Counted from the stretch's first letter, positions 1 to 8,271 are shown. The stretch is DNA of 64,000 bases from Bacillus sp. (in: firmicutes) (GCA_017656295.1 JACDOC010000001.1:248001-312000); one strand, 5' to 3'. Notes: generated by a model from the sequence alone, not told the origin. Translations and numbers: made by a program.

Positions 1-2
1 TA

Positions 3-512
3 AAACAAGTGAAAAAGAAGGACTCTACCTTATTGAAAAAAATGAAAATTATTGATAGGGAACTAAAGTATAATACAGAACATATTGTTCCCCAATCTTG
101 GTTTCATGCACGTGAACCAATGAAAGGCGATTTGCATCATTTATTTGTCTGCCATCCTACTTGCAATTCAAGAAGGTCCAATTACCCCTATGCTGACTTT
201 TCTTTTTATCAACCCGAATTACCAACAGAAAAAATCCGCAATCATTGTGGGATCGTCATGGACGGACGCTTCGAACCTGAATACGGAAAAGGCGCCGCTG
301 CTCGAGCGATGCTGTACTTTCTTTTACGCTACCCAAAGGCCATCAAAAAAAGCTTCTTAGAACAAATCGATCTTCGTTTACTCATCCAATGGCATGAAGC
401 ATTCCCTGTCACCATCTATGAAAAACACCGCAACCAAGCCATTTATCACATTCAAGGAAACCGTAACCCGTTTATTGATTTTCCAGATTTGGTACATGAA
501 ATTCATTTCTAA
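3..512 (+). CDS. Endonuclease I family nuclease, 5' end outside the window
   Basis: The reading frame is open from the first in-frame codon of the window, so the true N-terminus is probably missing; the first possible start inside is GTG at 9, with no ribosome binding site visible. The protein carries the endonuclease I (EndA/NucM, His-Me finger) signature: EHIVPQSWF near residue 24 counted from the GTG, then HHLFVC and CNSRRSNYP about 20-35 residues later. Members cut DNA or RNA non-specifically, are usually secreted and are 200-290 residues long, so the missing part would include any signal peptide. It ends 41 bases before a NERD pseudogene on the same strand. The family call is sound from the motifs; the location and substrate are inference. 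Confidence 0.8.
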   Translation, partial: KQVKKKDSTLLKKMKIIDRELKYNTEHIVPQSWFHAREPMKGDLHHLFVCHPTCNSRRSNYPYADFSFYQPELPTEKIRNHCGIVMDGRFEPEYGKGAAARAMLYFLLRYPKAIKKSFLEQIDLRLLIQWHEAFPVTIYEKHRNQAIYHIQGNRNPFIDFPDLVHEIHF

Positions 513-553
513 GTCAACAAACCGATATTTCTATTATGATGGGAGTTATGCTT

Positions 554-1514
554 TTGATAAAAAAAGAACGTAAAATTCCTCTTATTCTCCAAAAATATGA
601 AGCTTTGCTACGAAGGCTTCCGGCAGCTCATCCGAAACGGGAACTGATTGAAAAAGAGCTATCGAAAAGACGTGCAGGATATGAAGGAGAGAAGTCAATC
701 GACTACTATCTAAATGAGATTTCGAAGGATCGTTACTTTATTTTTCATGATCTGCGGCTACCGATAGGCGATTCCTTTGTTCAAGTTGATATGGTATTAC
801 TATCCGCATCCTACCTGCTGATTCTCGAAGTGAAAAATATAAAAGGGACCCTTTACTTAGATCCTTATATTCAACTGCTTCGAGTGATTGATTCAGAAGA
901 AGAAGCGTTTCCGGATCCGATTTTACAAACGGAACGGCAACAGAAGAAGTTAATTTCATGGCTTACCTCTTACCAGTTACCGATGCTTCCTATCGAGTTT
1001 CTCATTGTGATTAGCGATTCTCAAAACCGCTCCTCCCCATAAAAGGATTCCCCCAATGGTCATCCGTGCCGCCCATTTACCTCACAAAATCGAAGCCTTT
1101 GAAAAAATGTACCGGGAAGAGAAAATAACTAGAAAAGAAATGAACAAAATCTCCCGTCTTTTTCTCAAACAACATACCTCGCTCAATAGTGATGTTTTAT
1201 CGGTCTTTCACCTATCAAAGGATGACATCCTAACAGGTGTCCACTGCCCGAACTGTTATACACTGCCTAATTTGAAACATACGCACCGCAATCGCTGGAC
1301 ATGTTCCAAGTGTCATACGATTCATCCTGATGCCCACATCGCTGCATTACGCGACTTTGCACTTTTACTTGGAACGACCATTACTAATCGAGAGTGTAGG
1401 CGGTTTTTGCATTTAACTTCTGTACCGTCAGCAGCAAAACTGTTAGCAGCAATGAATCTCGATTATACTGGCACATTCCGTGATCTAAAATATGTTTTGC
1501 CTCTCATTGAATAA
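554..1514 (+). pseudogene. NERD-domain/zinc-ribbon protein gene, frameshifted
   Basis: Two consecutive frames, ending at 1042 and resuming by about 1024 in a shifted frame, match the two halves of the intact paralogue at 22704-23678 end to end. The first half has the nuclease-related NERD core (VDMVLL, then LEVKNIKG, a D...ExK arrangement). The second half has the CPNC/CSKC zinc ribbon and the TITNREC segment. Against the paralogue the sequence right after the VISD codons (about 1018-1030) is 11 bases shorter, which breaks the frame and yields a stop at 1040-1042. The start is taken as TTG 554, eight bases after GGGAG and matching the paralogue's TTG; ATG 548 is possible but too near the ribosome binding site. 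A sequencing error cannot be excluded from sequence alone. Confidence 0.85.
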
Positions 1515-1531
1515 GGAAGGTGAGTCATTGT

Positions 1532-1715
1532 GAACGGAAAGAAAATTATGTCTAACAGAAAGAAAAATATTCGGAACTGAAAGAATTGCATTAAACGGAA
1601 AGTAATTTAGGTCAAACGTAAAGTAAAATTAGCGGAACGTAAAGTAAATTGCATTAAACGTAAAGTAAATTTTCTCGAACTGAAAGTAATTACGTCAAAC
1701 AGAAAGAGAAATTGA
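1532..1715 (+). repeat. 21-bp imperfect tandem array, family GAAC..AAAGTAAA, 9 units
   Basis: Nine units start with AAC at about 1533, 1554, 1575, 1595, 1616, 1637, 1658, 1679 and 1698. The head is (G)AACNGAAAG(T/A)AA and the tail of 8-10 bases is variable. Spacing is 21 with occasional 20. The array follows the NERD pseudogene by 17 bases in the same direction. It is the same family as the array at 12844-13159. No coding frame survives through it. Confidence 0.85.
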
Positions 1716-1830
1716 CTTATAGTAGCGCTCGCCGCCGAATGGCATTAATCTACTGCTGGGACGTTCGGCATCAATCTCAAATGTTGGCGTCGATAGTTTC
1801 GAGATCTGTATATGGCTCATGACGAAACGA

Positions 1831-1861
1831 AAGGGGAACACGTAGGCGTCCCCTTTTTTTG
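1831..1861 (+). terminator. Rho-independent terminator
   Basis: AAGGGGA (1831-1837) pairs with TCCCCTT (1849-1855), followed by a run of T. It closes the NERD/array transcription unit and isolates the riboswitch leader downstream. The stretch between the array and this hairpin (about 1716-1830) holds no gene that I can recognise. Confidence 0.75.
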
Positions 1862-1927
1862 TTTATCGTGGAAAATAAAGGTTCTATTTGGTGAAAAAAG
1901 AACTACACAACAAAAATCAGATATTTC

Positions 1928-1956
1928 TTGAAAATACTAAAAATTATCTATATCAT
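1928..1956 (+). promoter_or_regulatory. Candidate sigma-A promoter of the riboswitch leader
   Basis: TTGAAA at 1928-1933, a 17-base spacer, and TATCAT at 1951-1956. Transcription would begin near 1963, about 30 bases before the first arm of the riboswitch leader. Supported only by match to consensus and position. Confidence 0.5.
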
Positions 1957-1990
1957 TTCTTTCATTAATTAAAGTATATTTAATAATGCG

Positions 1991-2180
1991 AAATGAAGAA
2001 CGCCTTCATCGAGTACACGTTCTTCATTTGAAAAAGGCAAATCTATCGAAAGGTAGAGACGCAAAGTTACAGACCTACGGTGGTAACACTATGGTGGCTG
2101 GACTGCTGAAGAATGGAGAACTACTCGAAATGAGTAGATTCAAAATTCTTCCGATCAAAAAAATTTGTATTGGAGGAATT
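1991..2180 (+). promoter_or_regulatory. Predicted riboswitch expression platform with four competing arms
   Basis: Arm A (1991-2002) and arm B (2018-2029) are a perfect 12-bp inverted repeat. Arm B (2018-2026) can instead pair with arm C (2107-2115), closing the aptamer. Arm C (2108-2114) can instead pair with arm D (2145-2151), enclosing a separate 6-bp hairpin at 2121-2137. Arm D (2145-2152) can also pair over 8 bp, one G-U, with the Shine-Dalgarno GGAGGAAT at 2172-2179. No T-run follows C:D, so translational rather than transcriptional control is favoured. The pairings are visible in the sequence; ligand-dependent switching is inferred. Confidence 0.6.
2018..2115 (+). promoter_or_regulatory. 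Cyclic di-GMP class I (GEMM-I) riboswitch aptamer
   Basis: The conserved GEMM-I elements appear in order. GGCAAA is at 2036-2041. A 6-bp stem (2042-2047 with 2052-2057) is capped by a GAAA tetraloop. GACGCAAAG is at 2058-2066, then GACCTACGG, and ATGGTGGCTGGACTGC at 2091-2106. The first G of GGCAAA (2036) corresponds to the ligand-contacting G20 of the characterised aptamer, where A would instead suggest a cAMP-GMP variant. The A after GACGC (2063) corresponds to A47. The closing helix can be formed by 2018-2026 with 2107-2115 (9 bp, one G-U). The aptamer lies 68 bases upstream of the start codon of an exported protein, so it should control that gene in response to c-di-GMP. Confidence 0.92.
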
Positions 2181-2183
2181 GTT

Positions 2184-3656
2184 ATGTTTAAACATGTACG
2201 GAATGTCCTTACGACAAGTGTCCTTGCGACAGCTTTTACCTTTTATTTAGGAACGGGTCAAGCTCTAGCCGAAAGCGATGAGCAACCGACAGAACCGCAA
2301 ACCACACAGGAAGAGCAAATATTAGAACAACCGACAACAGATGAAACGGTGGTAGAATCAACACCGGAAGAAGCGGAGTCTTCCTCAGAAGAAGCAACCG
2401 AAGAGGAACAAGCACCAGAGGATGAAGGAAGTAACGAAGAGCCAGCAGCTGAAGAAACTGGTGATATGACTAATGAAGAACCTGCCCCAGAAGCCGAGCC
2501 AATTACTGAACAAGAAGAGGGAACCGAAACTCCTTCCCTTTTACCGGGTGACTTTTTCTATTTTGTAAAAATCCTTCTTGAAAATGTGCAACTAGCGTTA
2601 ACATTTGATGAGGTGAAAGAAGCAGAATTACTCGTATCTTTTGCCCAAGAGCGGATTCAAGAAGCCGAGGCCCTGATTGCGAACGGTGAAGAAGAATTAG
2701 CGAAAGAAGTGCTAGAAAAAGCGATTGAGCAACAAGAACAAGCCCTAGCGAAATATGAAGAGGCTGAGTCTGATTCTGAAGAGGAGACGGACGCTTCATC
2801 TGAAAATGAAACCGACACTACCAATGAAGAAGAGGCCGAGGAGCAACCACCTGCTTCCGACGATTCCATTCGCCAAGCGCTTGAAGAAAAATTCACTGCG
2901 AACATCTTAGCTTTAACGGCAGCTCTTGAAAAAGTTGAAAATCCTCGAGCAAAAGAAGCTCTTCAAAAGAATATTGAAAAGGCTCAAAAGAAGTTAGAGA
3001 AGAAAATCAATAAAAAATTGGCTAAGCTCCAAGAAAAAGAATGGAAAGCCGATCAACAACGTGAGGAACTGTCAGAGAAACTAGCATCTGGCGAGATGAC
3101 TCAAGAAGAATATGACAAAAAACTAGCTGAAATGAACGAAGAGTTAGTTGAAGAGCAAGAAGAACTGCGGAAGGAATTCGAAAAAGAATCAGATAAAGTT
3201 GTAGGAAAAGTCCTCGAAAAGGCAAATAGCAAACATAAAGGCAATAAAGAGAACGAACAAAATCAAGAAAAAGTTAATGAAAACGAGGACAAAGAATCTG
3301 TTCGTCAAGTAGCTGTAAACATGAACGCAGAATCAAGTCAAAAAGCAGTAGAAAAACAACGTGAGGCGAAACACAAAGATAAACAACGTGAAGAAGAAAA
3401 ACGCCGTGAGCACAGAAACAAAGACCGTGAAGAAGCGAAAGAACAGAATAAAAGATTAGAGAAAAATGAAGCACATAAAGAAGAAAATGACAAAGCAGAA
3501 CCAAAAAAAGTCGATAAACATACAGAACAGAAAGAAAACGTAGACCACCATAAACAAAAAGAATCCGACAAAAAAGATCATAAGGAAAAACATGAAGAAC
3601 GAAAGAATGAGAACAGAGGGAAAGACAAAAAAGAGGACGATGATGACCAAGATTAA
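2184..3656 (+). CDS. Exported acidic/charged DUF5667-domain protein under c-di-GMP riboswitch control
   Basis: A 490-residue secreted protein. ATG 2184 is chosen because GGAGGAAT lies 4 bases upstream and a signal peptide follows directly (basic start, hydrophobic core, cleavage after about A29 in GQALA). Residues about 30-115 are Glu/Pro/Thr-rich low complexity. Residues about 116-190 match the DUF5667 pattern (LLPGDFFYFVK, then LALTFDE and a long Ala/Glu helix). The rest is highly charged, coiled-coil-like Glu/Lys sequence ending in a Lys/Glu/His/Asn/Asp-rich tail. No membrane anchor, LPXTG or SLH motif is visible, so it is probably released or held in the wall by charge. The function is unknown. 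The c-di-GMP leader points to a role in the motility/biofilm switch; that is inference. An upstream in-frame ATG at 1986 would place the start inside the riboswitch and is rejected. Confidence 0.85.
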   Translation: MFKHVRNVLTTSVLATAFTFYLGTGQALAESDEQPTEPQTTQEEQILEQPTTDETVVESTPEEAESSSEEATEEEQAPEDEGSNEEPAAEETGDMTNEEPAPEAEPITEQEEGTETPSLLPGDFFYFVKILLENVQLALTFDEVKEAELLVSFAQERIQEAEALIANGEEELAKEVLEKAIEQQEQALAKYEEAESDSEEETDASSENETDTTNEEEAEEQPPASDDSIRQALEEKFTANILALTAALEKVENPRAKEALQKNIEKAQKKLEKKINKKLAKLQEKEWKADQQREELSEKLASGEMTQEEYDKKLAEMNEELVEEQEELRKEFEKESDKVVGKVLEKANSKHKGNKENEQNQEKVNENEDKESVRQVAVNMNAESSQKAVEKQREAKHKDKQREEEKRREHRNKDREEAKEQNKRLEKNEAHKEENDKAEPKKVDKHTEQKENVDHHKQKESDKKDHKEKHEERKNENRGKDKKEDDDDQD

Positions 3657-3834
3657 TATATAAGAGATCAAGAGAAAAAAGAACTACCGAATCACTTAAA
3701 TATATTTAGAGAAAAAATAAAAAATATAAGATAAAAAACGCTTGGATATTCATTTAACGGGTTCGAGTTAGAGTACAAAAATCTAATTAGGATAACGGTT
3801 CCCGGTTCGTTAGGTAAATGTTACTTCTTTCGCA

Positions 3835-3869
3835 AAAAAAAGGCATTGTTTTTTAACAATGCCTTTTTA
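3835..3869 (+). terminator. Rho-independent terminator after the DUF5667 gene
   Basis: A near-perfect hairpin in which AAAAAGGCATTGTT pairs with AACAATGCCTTTTT around a TTTT loop. It lies about 180 bases after the stop codon; the bases between hold nothing I recognise. Confidence 0.8.
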
Positions 3870-3977
3870 CTTATGTTGAACTAATGCACTCGTAAAACAA
3901 GAAATGAACAATAAGTGAGTTACTCTAATAATTTGTACTAGTAATTTTTAAGTCTTCCATCAACCAGGAAAAAAAGG

Positions 3978-4178
3978 ATGGAACTGATTATAGCGTATAC
4001 AATTGGTAATTTTGTATACGGATTACCCATCTCACTCTTTTCCGAATACATAACAAAAAGTATGGAAGGACGGCAAGACCTATTGTTAGAAAAAAAAGAT
4101 GTATATAAAGCAGCTAAGGCATTTCGCTTAAACAATTCATCACCTTCTCTGTGTTCGTTATTTATAATTTCGTTCTAA
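3978..4178 (+). CDS. Small putative membrane protein, possibly a truncated remnant
   Basis: A 66-residue frame with an AAAGG sequence immediately before the ATG. The first 30 residues (MELIIAYTIGNFVYGLPISL, then FSEYITKS) look like the start of a small Bacillus membrane protein with the YG(I/L)P(I/V)S pattern. The last 20 residues lose that character. The surrounding 650-base gap (3657-4309) holds only this frame, the terminator at 3835 and a promoter candidate at 4188. It could be a decayed gene or chance; I give it little weight. Confidence 0.3.
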   Translation: MELIIAYTIGNFVYGLPISLFSEYITKSMEGRQDLLLEKKDVYKAAKAFRLNNSSPSLCSLFIISF

Positions 4179-4187
4179 AAAATAATA

Positions 4188-4216
4188 TTGACATTTAAAT
4201 AAAAATACAATAATGG
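4188..4216 (+). promoter_or_regulatory. Candidate promoter of the two-component system
   Basis: TTGACA at 4188-4193, a 17-base spacer and a poor -10 (TAATGG) at 4211-4216, about 95 bases before the kinase start. The -35 is perfect, the -10 weak, which would suit an activator-dependent or weak promoter. Confidence 0.35.
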
Positions 4217-4309
4217 TTTGGTAGCACTCCAAGCATAATTTTACGAATATTTTAAAATATAACAATTCCAATTATAATAAATAACAGAATTTATCTGAAG
4301 GAGATCATC

Positions 4310-5911
4310 ATGAGAGCAATTAAGCTTCATACGAAAATGGCGTTGTTTATTTGTTTGCTCTTGTTAATAGTGTTAGGGATCTTAGGATCTTATTTTACCC
4401 ATATGATCTCTGAAACGTTGGAAGAACAAACAGGGAAAAGGGCGTTACATGTTGCGACAACGGTTGCTGAGATGCCAGCGATTCGCGAGGCATTTAGTTT
4501 AGAGAATCCATCTTCTGTGATTCAACCGATTGCTGAAGATGTGCGCATCAAAACCGGAGCCGAATTTGTCGTTGTCGGAAATAAAGATAGTATTCGCTAT
4601 TCCCATCCGATTCCTGAGCGGATTGGGAAAAAGATGGTTGGTGGGGATAACGATCGTGCGCTAATAAAAGGCGAGTCGTACGTATCCAAAGCGGTCGGTT
4701 CTCTTGGTCCATCTTTACGAGGGAAAGCGCCGATTTTTGACGAAAAAGGAGAAGTCATTGGCATTGTGTCGGTTGGCTTTCTTTTAGAAGACATTGAAAC
4801 GATCGAAAAGCACTATCAATTCAAAGTGATGTTTCTTGTTGTTTTCGTCCTCACAATTGGAGCAATCGGTTCTTTTTACATTTCCAAAGGGTTTAAAAAG
4901 GCGATTTTTGGACTGGAACCTCATGAGATTGCGAGTCTATTTGTTGAAAAACACGCCATTTTAGAATCTGTTCGTGAAGGGATTATTGCCATTAATAACA
5001 GCGGGAACATTACGATGGTTAACCAACAAGCTTATGACATTCTCGGGATGGACCGGAAGAAAAATTGGATTGGTCAATCGATTCATGAAGTAATACCAAA
5101 CTCACGTATGGTAGAAGTGCTCCAAACGAAAGAAAGTCATTTTGACGAAGAACTCAAGATTGGAAACAACGAACTCATTGTCAATCGGGTACCCATTTTT
5201 AATGGCGATGACATCATAGGAGTCGTATCTAGTTTTCGGAAAAAAACAGAAATTGACCAACTGACGAAAGAATTAACCCAAGTTCACCGATTCGCTGAAG
5301 CATTACGCTCTCAAACGCATGAATATTCGAATAAACTAAACACCATCTCAGGACTCATACAACTTGGTTCTTATCAAGAAGCGCTCGATTTTATACATAA
5401 AGAAACTGTAGAATATCAAACGATCATTCAACAGTTAATGCGAACGGTTCCAGATACGATGATTGCCGCTATTATTCTAGGAAAATATAACCGGGCCCAC
5501 GAGTTAAAAATCGACTTGCAGATAGATGAAGAGAGCAGTATGAAAGACATCCCACCCCATATCCATCGCGAGAAGCTTGTCACCATCATTGGAAACTTAC
5601 TTGATAACGCCTTTGACGCCGTGTTAGCCGCAAATAAAAAAGAAAAAACGGTTCATTTATTTATGACGGATATCGGGGACGATTTGATTTTTGAAGTCGA
5701 GGACTCCGGGAACGGCATACCGGAAGAGTTGATCGATCAAATTTTTCAAAAAGGTGTGAGCACGAAAAAAGGGGAAGGAAGAGGTATGGGGCTATATTTA
5801 GCCAACCAAGCCGCTCACTATTTAAATGGGTACATTACGGTTGAGAACAGTCCTCAAGGAGGGGCCGTTTTTACCGTCGTCATTCCGAAAAGGGGGAAAG
5901 AGCATGAGTAA
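4310..5911 (+). CDS. CitA/DcuS/MalK-family sensor histidine kinase
   Basis: A 533-residue membrane kinase with GAAGGAG upstream. Order: transmembrane helix (about 11-32), extracytoplasmic PAS-like (sCache) sensor (about 33-170), second helix (about 171-191), cytoplasmic PAS (about 210-305). The SpoOB-type dimerisation helix carries the phospho-acceptor His337 (QTHEYSNKLN), followed by an ATPase domain with NLLDNAFDA (from Asn429), DSGNGIP and GRGMGLYL. This family (B. subtilis CitS, MalK, DctS) senses C4-dicarboxylates or citrate and controls their uptake. It overlaps the response regulator by 8 bases and sits beside a tricarboxylate transporter operon, so that operon is its likely target. 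The exact ligand cannot be read from the sequence. Confidence 0.93.
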   Translation: MRAIKLHTKMALFICLLLLIVLGILGSYFTHMISETLEEQTGKRALHVATTVAEMPAIREAFSLENPSSVIQPIAEDVRIKTGAEFVVVGNKDSIRYSHPIPERIGKKMVGGDNDRALIKGESYVSKAVGSLGPSLRGKAPIFDEKGEVIGIVSVGFLLEDIETIEKHYQFKVMFLVVFVLTIGAIGSFYISKGFKKAIFGLEPHEIASLFVEKHAILESVREGIIAINNSGNITMVNQQAYDILGMDRKKNWIGQSIHEVIPNSRMVEVLQTKESHFDEELKIGNNELIVNRVPIFNGDDIIGVVSSFRKKTEIDQLTKELTQVHRFAEALRSQTHEYSNKLNTISGLIQLGSYQEALDFIHKETVEYQTIIQQLMRTVPDTMIAAIILGKYNRAHELKIDLQIDEESSMKDIPPHIHREKLVTIIGNLLDNAFDAVLAANKKEKTVHLFMTDIGDDLIFEVEDSGNGIPEELIDQIFQKGVSTKKGEGRGMGLYLANQAAHYLNGYITVENSPQGGAVFTVVIPKRGKEHE

Positions 5912-6599
5912 CGTCCAAGTACTCATTGTGGAAGATGATATGAAAATATCAGAAATTAATCGTCGCTTTACGGAAAAAGTAGAAGGATTTGAAGTATGCG
6001 GAGTGGCGTCGTCGATTGATGAAGCGAAAGAGGTCATCGCTATTCTTGAGCCAGACCTCTTGTTACTTGATGTGTATTTTCCCGATGGGGACGGAATCGA
6101 TTTTTTATGGTATATTCGACAACATTACCGAGACGTTGATGTGATTTTAATTACGGCAGCGAAGGAAGTGGATCGAGTAGAAGCAGCGATTCGCGGCGGA
6201 GTGTTTGACTTTTTAATTAAACCGATTATTTTTAAACGACTCCAGCAAACATTAGAAAAATACCGTGAATATCGAAATAATCTCCAAACAATGAAAGAAG
6301 TCAACCAACATCAAGTCGATCGCTTATTGCATCGTATGAAGGAAGAAGAAGTGAACGAATCGGTCGTTCCTAAAGGGATTGATCCATTAACGTTAAAAAA
6401 AGTACAACAGCATCTATTACGGTTTTCCGATGGAGTTACTGCGGAAGAATTAGGTCAATACGTGGGTGTGAGTCGAACCACCGCTCGCCGTTATTTAGAA
6501 TATCTCGTCTCGACAGGAGCGGTACGTGCCGACCTCACGTATGGTAGTGTCGGCAGACCTGAACGAAGATATATTTCCTTACAATTTAAGGGATCATAA
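5904..6599 (+). CDS. CitT/MalR-family response regulator
   Basis: A 231-residue regulator. ATG 5904 is chosen because GGGGGAAAG lies 5 bases upstream and the receiver domain begins at once. Receiver: acidic pair in VEDD, phospho-acceptor Asp56 (LLLLDVYFPDGDG), switch Thr in ITAAKE and Lys in FLIKPI. The C-terminal half (about 150-231) is a DeoR/IclR-like winged helix with VTAEELGQYVGVSRTTARRYLE and SVGRPERRY, as in MalR, CitT and DcuR. It pairs with the kinase upstream. Its 3' end overlaps the convergent DUF4387 gene by 14 bases, so transcription of the two could interfere. Confidence 0.93.
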   Translation: MSNVQVLIVEDDMKISEINRRFTEKVEGFEVCGVASSIDEAKEVIAILEPDLLLLDVYFPDGDGIDFLWYIRQHYRDVDVILITAAKEVDRVEAAIRGGVFDFLIKPIIFKRLQQTLEKYREYRNNLQTMKEVNQHQVDRLLHRMKEEEVNESVVPKGIDPLTLKKVQQHLLRFSDGVTAEELGQYVGVSRTTARRYLEYLVSTGAVRADLTYGSVGRPERRYISLQFKGS

Positions 6600-6903
6600 G
6601 TTCGAGAAGTGGAGCGTGCTGCTGCGCACCATAGGTATCTCGTTCTCCAGGCGCTCCTGAGGAAATGGTTCGTTTGATTGTAAATTTAATCGCATAGGCT
6701 TGGTCAAAATAGACAAGTTCGACAATGTCCTCTAGATGGATTTGATAGAGGTTCGCAATCGTTTCTTTCGTAATTACATTGGACGTTTTTACTCGTTCGT
6801 AGGAGGGCTGGTCTGGAAAAATCATATCAAATGTTATTTCAAACGGTCCGGCATTTTTACTACGAACAACTTGAGCGAGGTCTTTTAAAGGTTGTTTACT
6901 CAT
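6586..6903 (-). CDS. DUF4387 family protein
   Basis: A 105-residue soluble protein. The start codon overlaps the stop of the AtuA-like gene by 4 bases, so the two are translationally coupled and last in the tct operon. The sequence (LKDLAQVVRSKNAGPFEITFDMIF near the N-terminus, a GAPGERDTYGAQQ segment near the end) fits DUF4387, which is repeatedly found beside or fused to AtuA/DUF1446 proteins. The biochemical function is not established. The pairing suggests a small subunit or partner of the AtuA-like protein. Confidence 0.85.
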   Translation of the reverse strand: MSKQPLKDLAQVVRSKNAGPFEITFDMIFPDQPSYERVKTSNVITKETIANLYQIHLEDIVELVYFDQAYAIKFTIKRTISSGAPGERDTYGAQQHAPLLELMIP

Positions 6904-8270
6904 GACTTTCTCCTTCCCAAGGTGATACGTTTAATCGTAAAAAGTTCGAGAGGGTCATCGACAGCAACTGTATGATAAATCGAGAACTCAAACACTTGCC
7001 CTGCTGAAAATTCTGGAGGTGCAAAAGGAAGTGCTAAATTTCCGGCGGTAGATACTCTTCCTTCATAATCGATATGCATCAACACGGACCGGGCGTAGGC
7101 ACAAATACTATCTGCTAATTCTTGCGTTGGTGCCACGACTTCGATCACGATTCCGACCTCCAGTGGCTCAGATGATGTTTTCTCCCAAGGGCCCATCACC
7201 CCATTGAGTCCATAATATTTAAAATAAAGTTTCGCTTCGCTGGACTCAATTTCAGGAAAATAGTCGGCGACATCCATTTTCACTTTTTCAATAATGGTTT
7301 CCAGTTGATGGATGAAGAAAGGATCGCGAACGCCTGCAACGAGTACTGTTCGATAACCTGAAGGTCGAACCCCCTCTAATTTAATCTCGTATTGGGACGA
7401 AGGAATAAATTGACTACCTGTGACACGAACGGTTCGCTCATCTTCTTGCGAAAATTTGCACTGTGATAAATCAAGGATACCCCCTGGACCTGGTAGAAGG
7501 TAGGGATGAGATTTTTCATACAACGTATGTGCAGCTACGGATTGGATGGTACATTTTCGGCTCGGATGTAACGGACGAACTAAAAAGTGGTCATCGCGGA
7601 TCATACCAATCATGCCGTCTTTAGCCGTCCCTGGTGTGGCAGCGATTGCCCCGCACTCCAAAATTTTTCCCATATGCCAGCTGAGACCAGGGTCCATTCT
7701 ATAGAAAAGGGGAAGAGCAGCCGTCATCACCGGGTCATACGTTCGGCCACCTACGATGATGTCGACTCCTTCTTTTAAGGCCTCTAAATACGGTTCTACG
7801 CCCATTTGTCCTACTAGGGCGGTTGTATCTTGAATCGCCTGTTCGGTTAAAAGAGGAGCGGAACCGACCGACGTGACTTTTCCTTGTTCCCATTTGGTCA
7901 TTAACCATTCCTTGGACACATCTGCGTAAATGGCTGCAATCGTTAGCTCTATATTTTCTTCTTCAGCAATTTCTTTTAATATATCCACCGTCCATTGAAC
8001 ACGAAGGTTGGCGCCTGAACCTCCAGCTGATCCGATGAGAAGGGGGATGTTGTGCTTTTTTGCAGCTATCACAAGAGGCTTTAAGTCTTTTTTCGTAGCA
8101 TAACGACTTACACCTCCTACCCCCATCCCCAACCGGTGCGGGCCACCATCTGTTGAGCCCGCATCCACACTAATTGCATGGGGATGTTGTGCTAGTCCGT
8201 ATTCTAAAGATTCGATCGGATAGCCGTATCCAAGCATTCCTTGAGGGGAGAGAATTCGAATTTCTTTCAT
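6900..8270 (-). CDS. AtuA-like (DUF1446) acyclic terpene utilisation family protein
   Basis: A 456-residue cytosolic protein with GGAGA 7-8 bases before its ATG, starting one base after tctA. It has Gly-rich stretches typical of DUF1446/AtuA: AGSTDGGPHRLG near residue 36, GSAGGSGAN near 80, VGGRTYDP near 173 and LLPGPGGILDL near 255. AtuA was named from acyclic terpene degradation in Pseudomonas, but most homologues are in unrelated contexts and their reaction is not known. Here it lies in one operon with a tricarboxylate transporter and DUF4387, beside a carboxylate-sensing two-component system. A role in using an imported carboxylate is therefore more likely than terpene breakdown. Confidence 0.85.
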   Translation of the reverse strand: MKEIRILSPQGMLGYGYPIESLEYGLAQHPHAISVDAGSTDGGPHRLGMGVGGVSRYATKKDLKPLVIAAKKHNIPLLIGSAGGSGANLRVQWTVDILKEIAEEENIELTIAAIYADVSKEWLMTKWEQGKVTSVGSAPLLTEQAIQDTTALVGQMGVEPYLEALKEGVDIIVGGRTYDPVMTAALPLFYRMDPGLSWHMGKILECGAIAATPGTAKDGMIGMIRDDHFLVRPLHPSRKCTIQSVAAHTLYEKSHPYLLPGPGGILDLSQCKFSQEDERTVRVTGSQFIPSSQYEIKLEGVRPSGYRTVLVAGVRDPFFIHQLETIIEKVKMDVADYFPEIESSEAKLYFKYYGLNGVMGPWEKTSSEPLEVGIVIEVVAPTQELADSICAYARSVLMHIDYEGRVSTAGNLALPFAPPEFSAGQVFEFSIYHTVAVDDPLELFTIKRITLGRRKS

Positions 8271-8271
8271 T

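Noticed and set aside
1986-2183. N-terminal extension of the DUF5667 protein from ATG 1986
   Set aside because: The extension would translate the riboswitch; a good Shine-Dalgarno and signal peptide mark ATG 2184 as the start.
2503-3671. Long antisense frames opposite the DUF5667 gene
   Set aside because: They arise from the biased Glu/Lys codons of the real gene; no start sites, and hydrophobic or Ser-rich nonsense composition.
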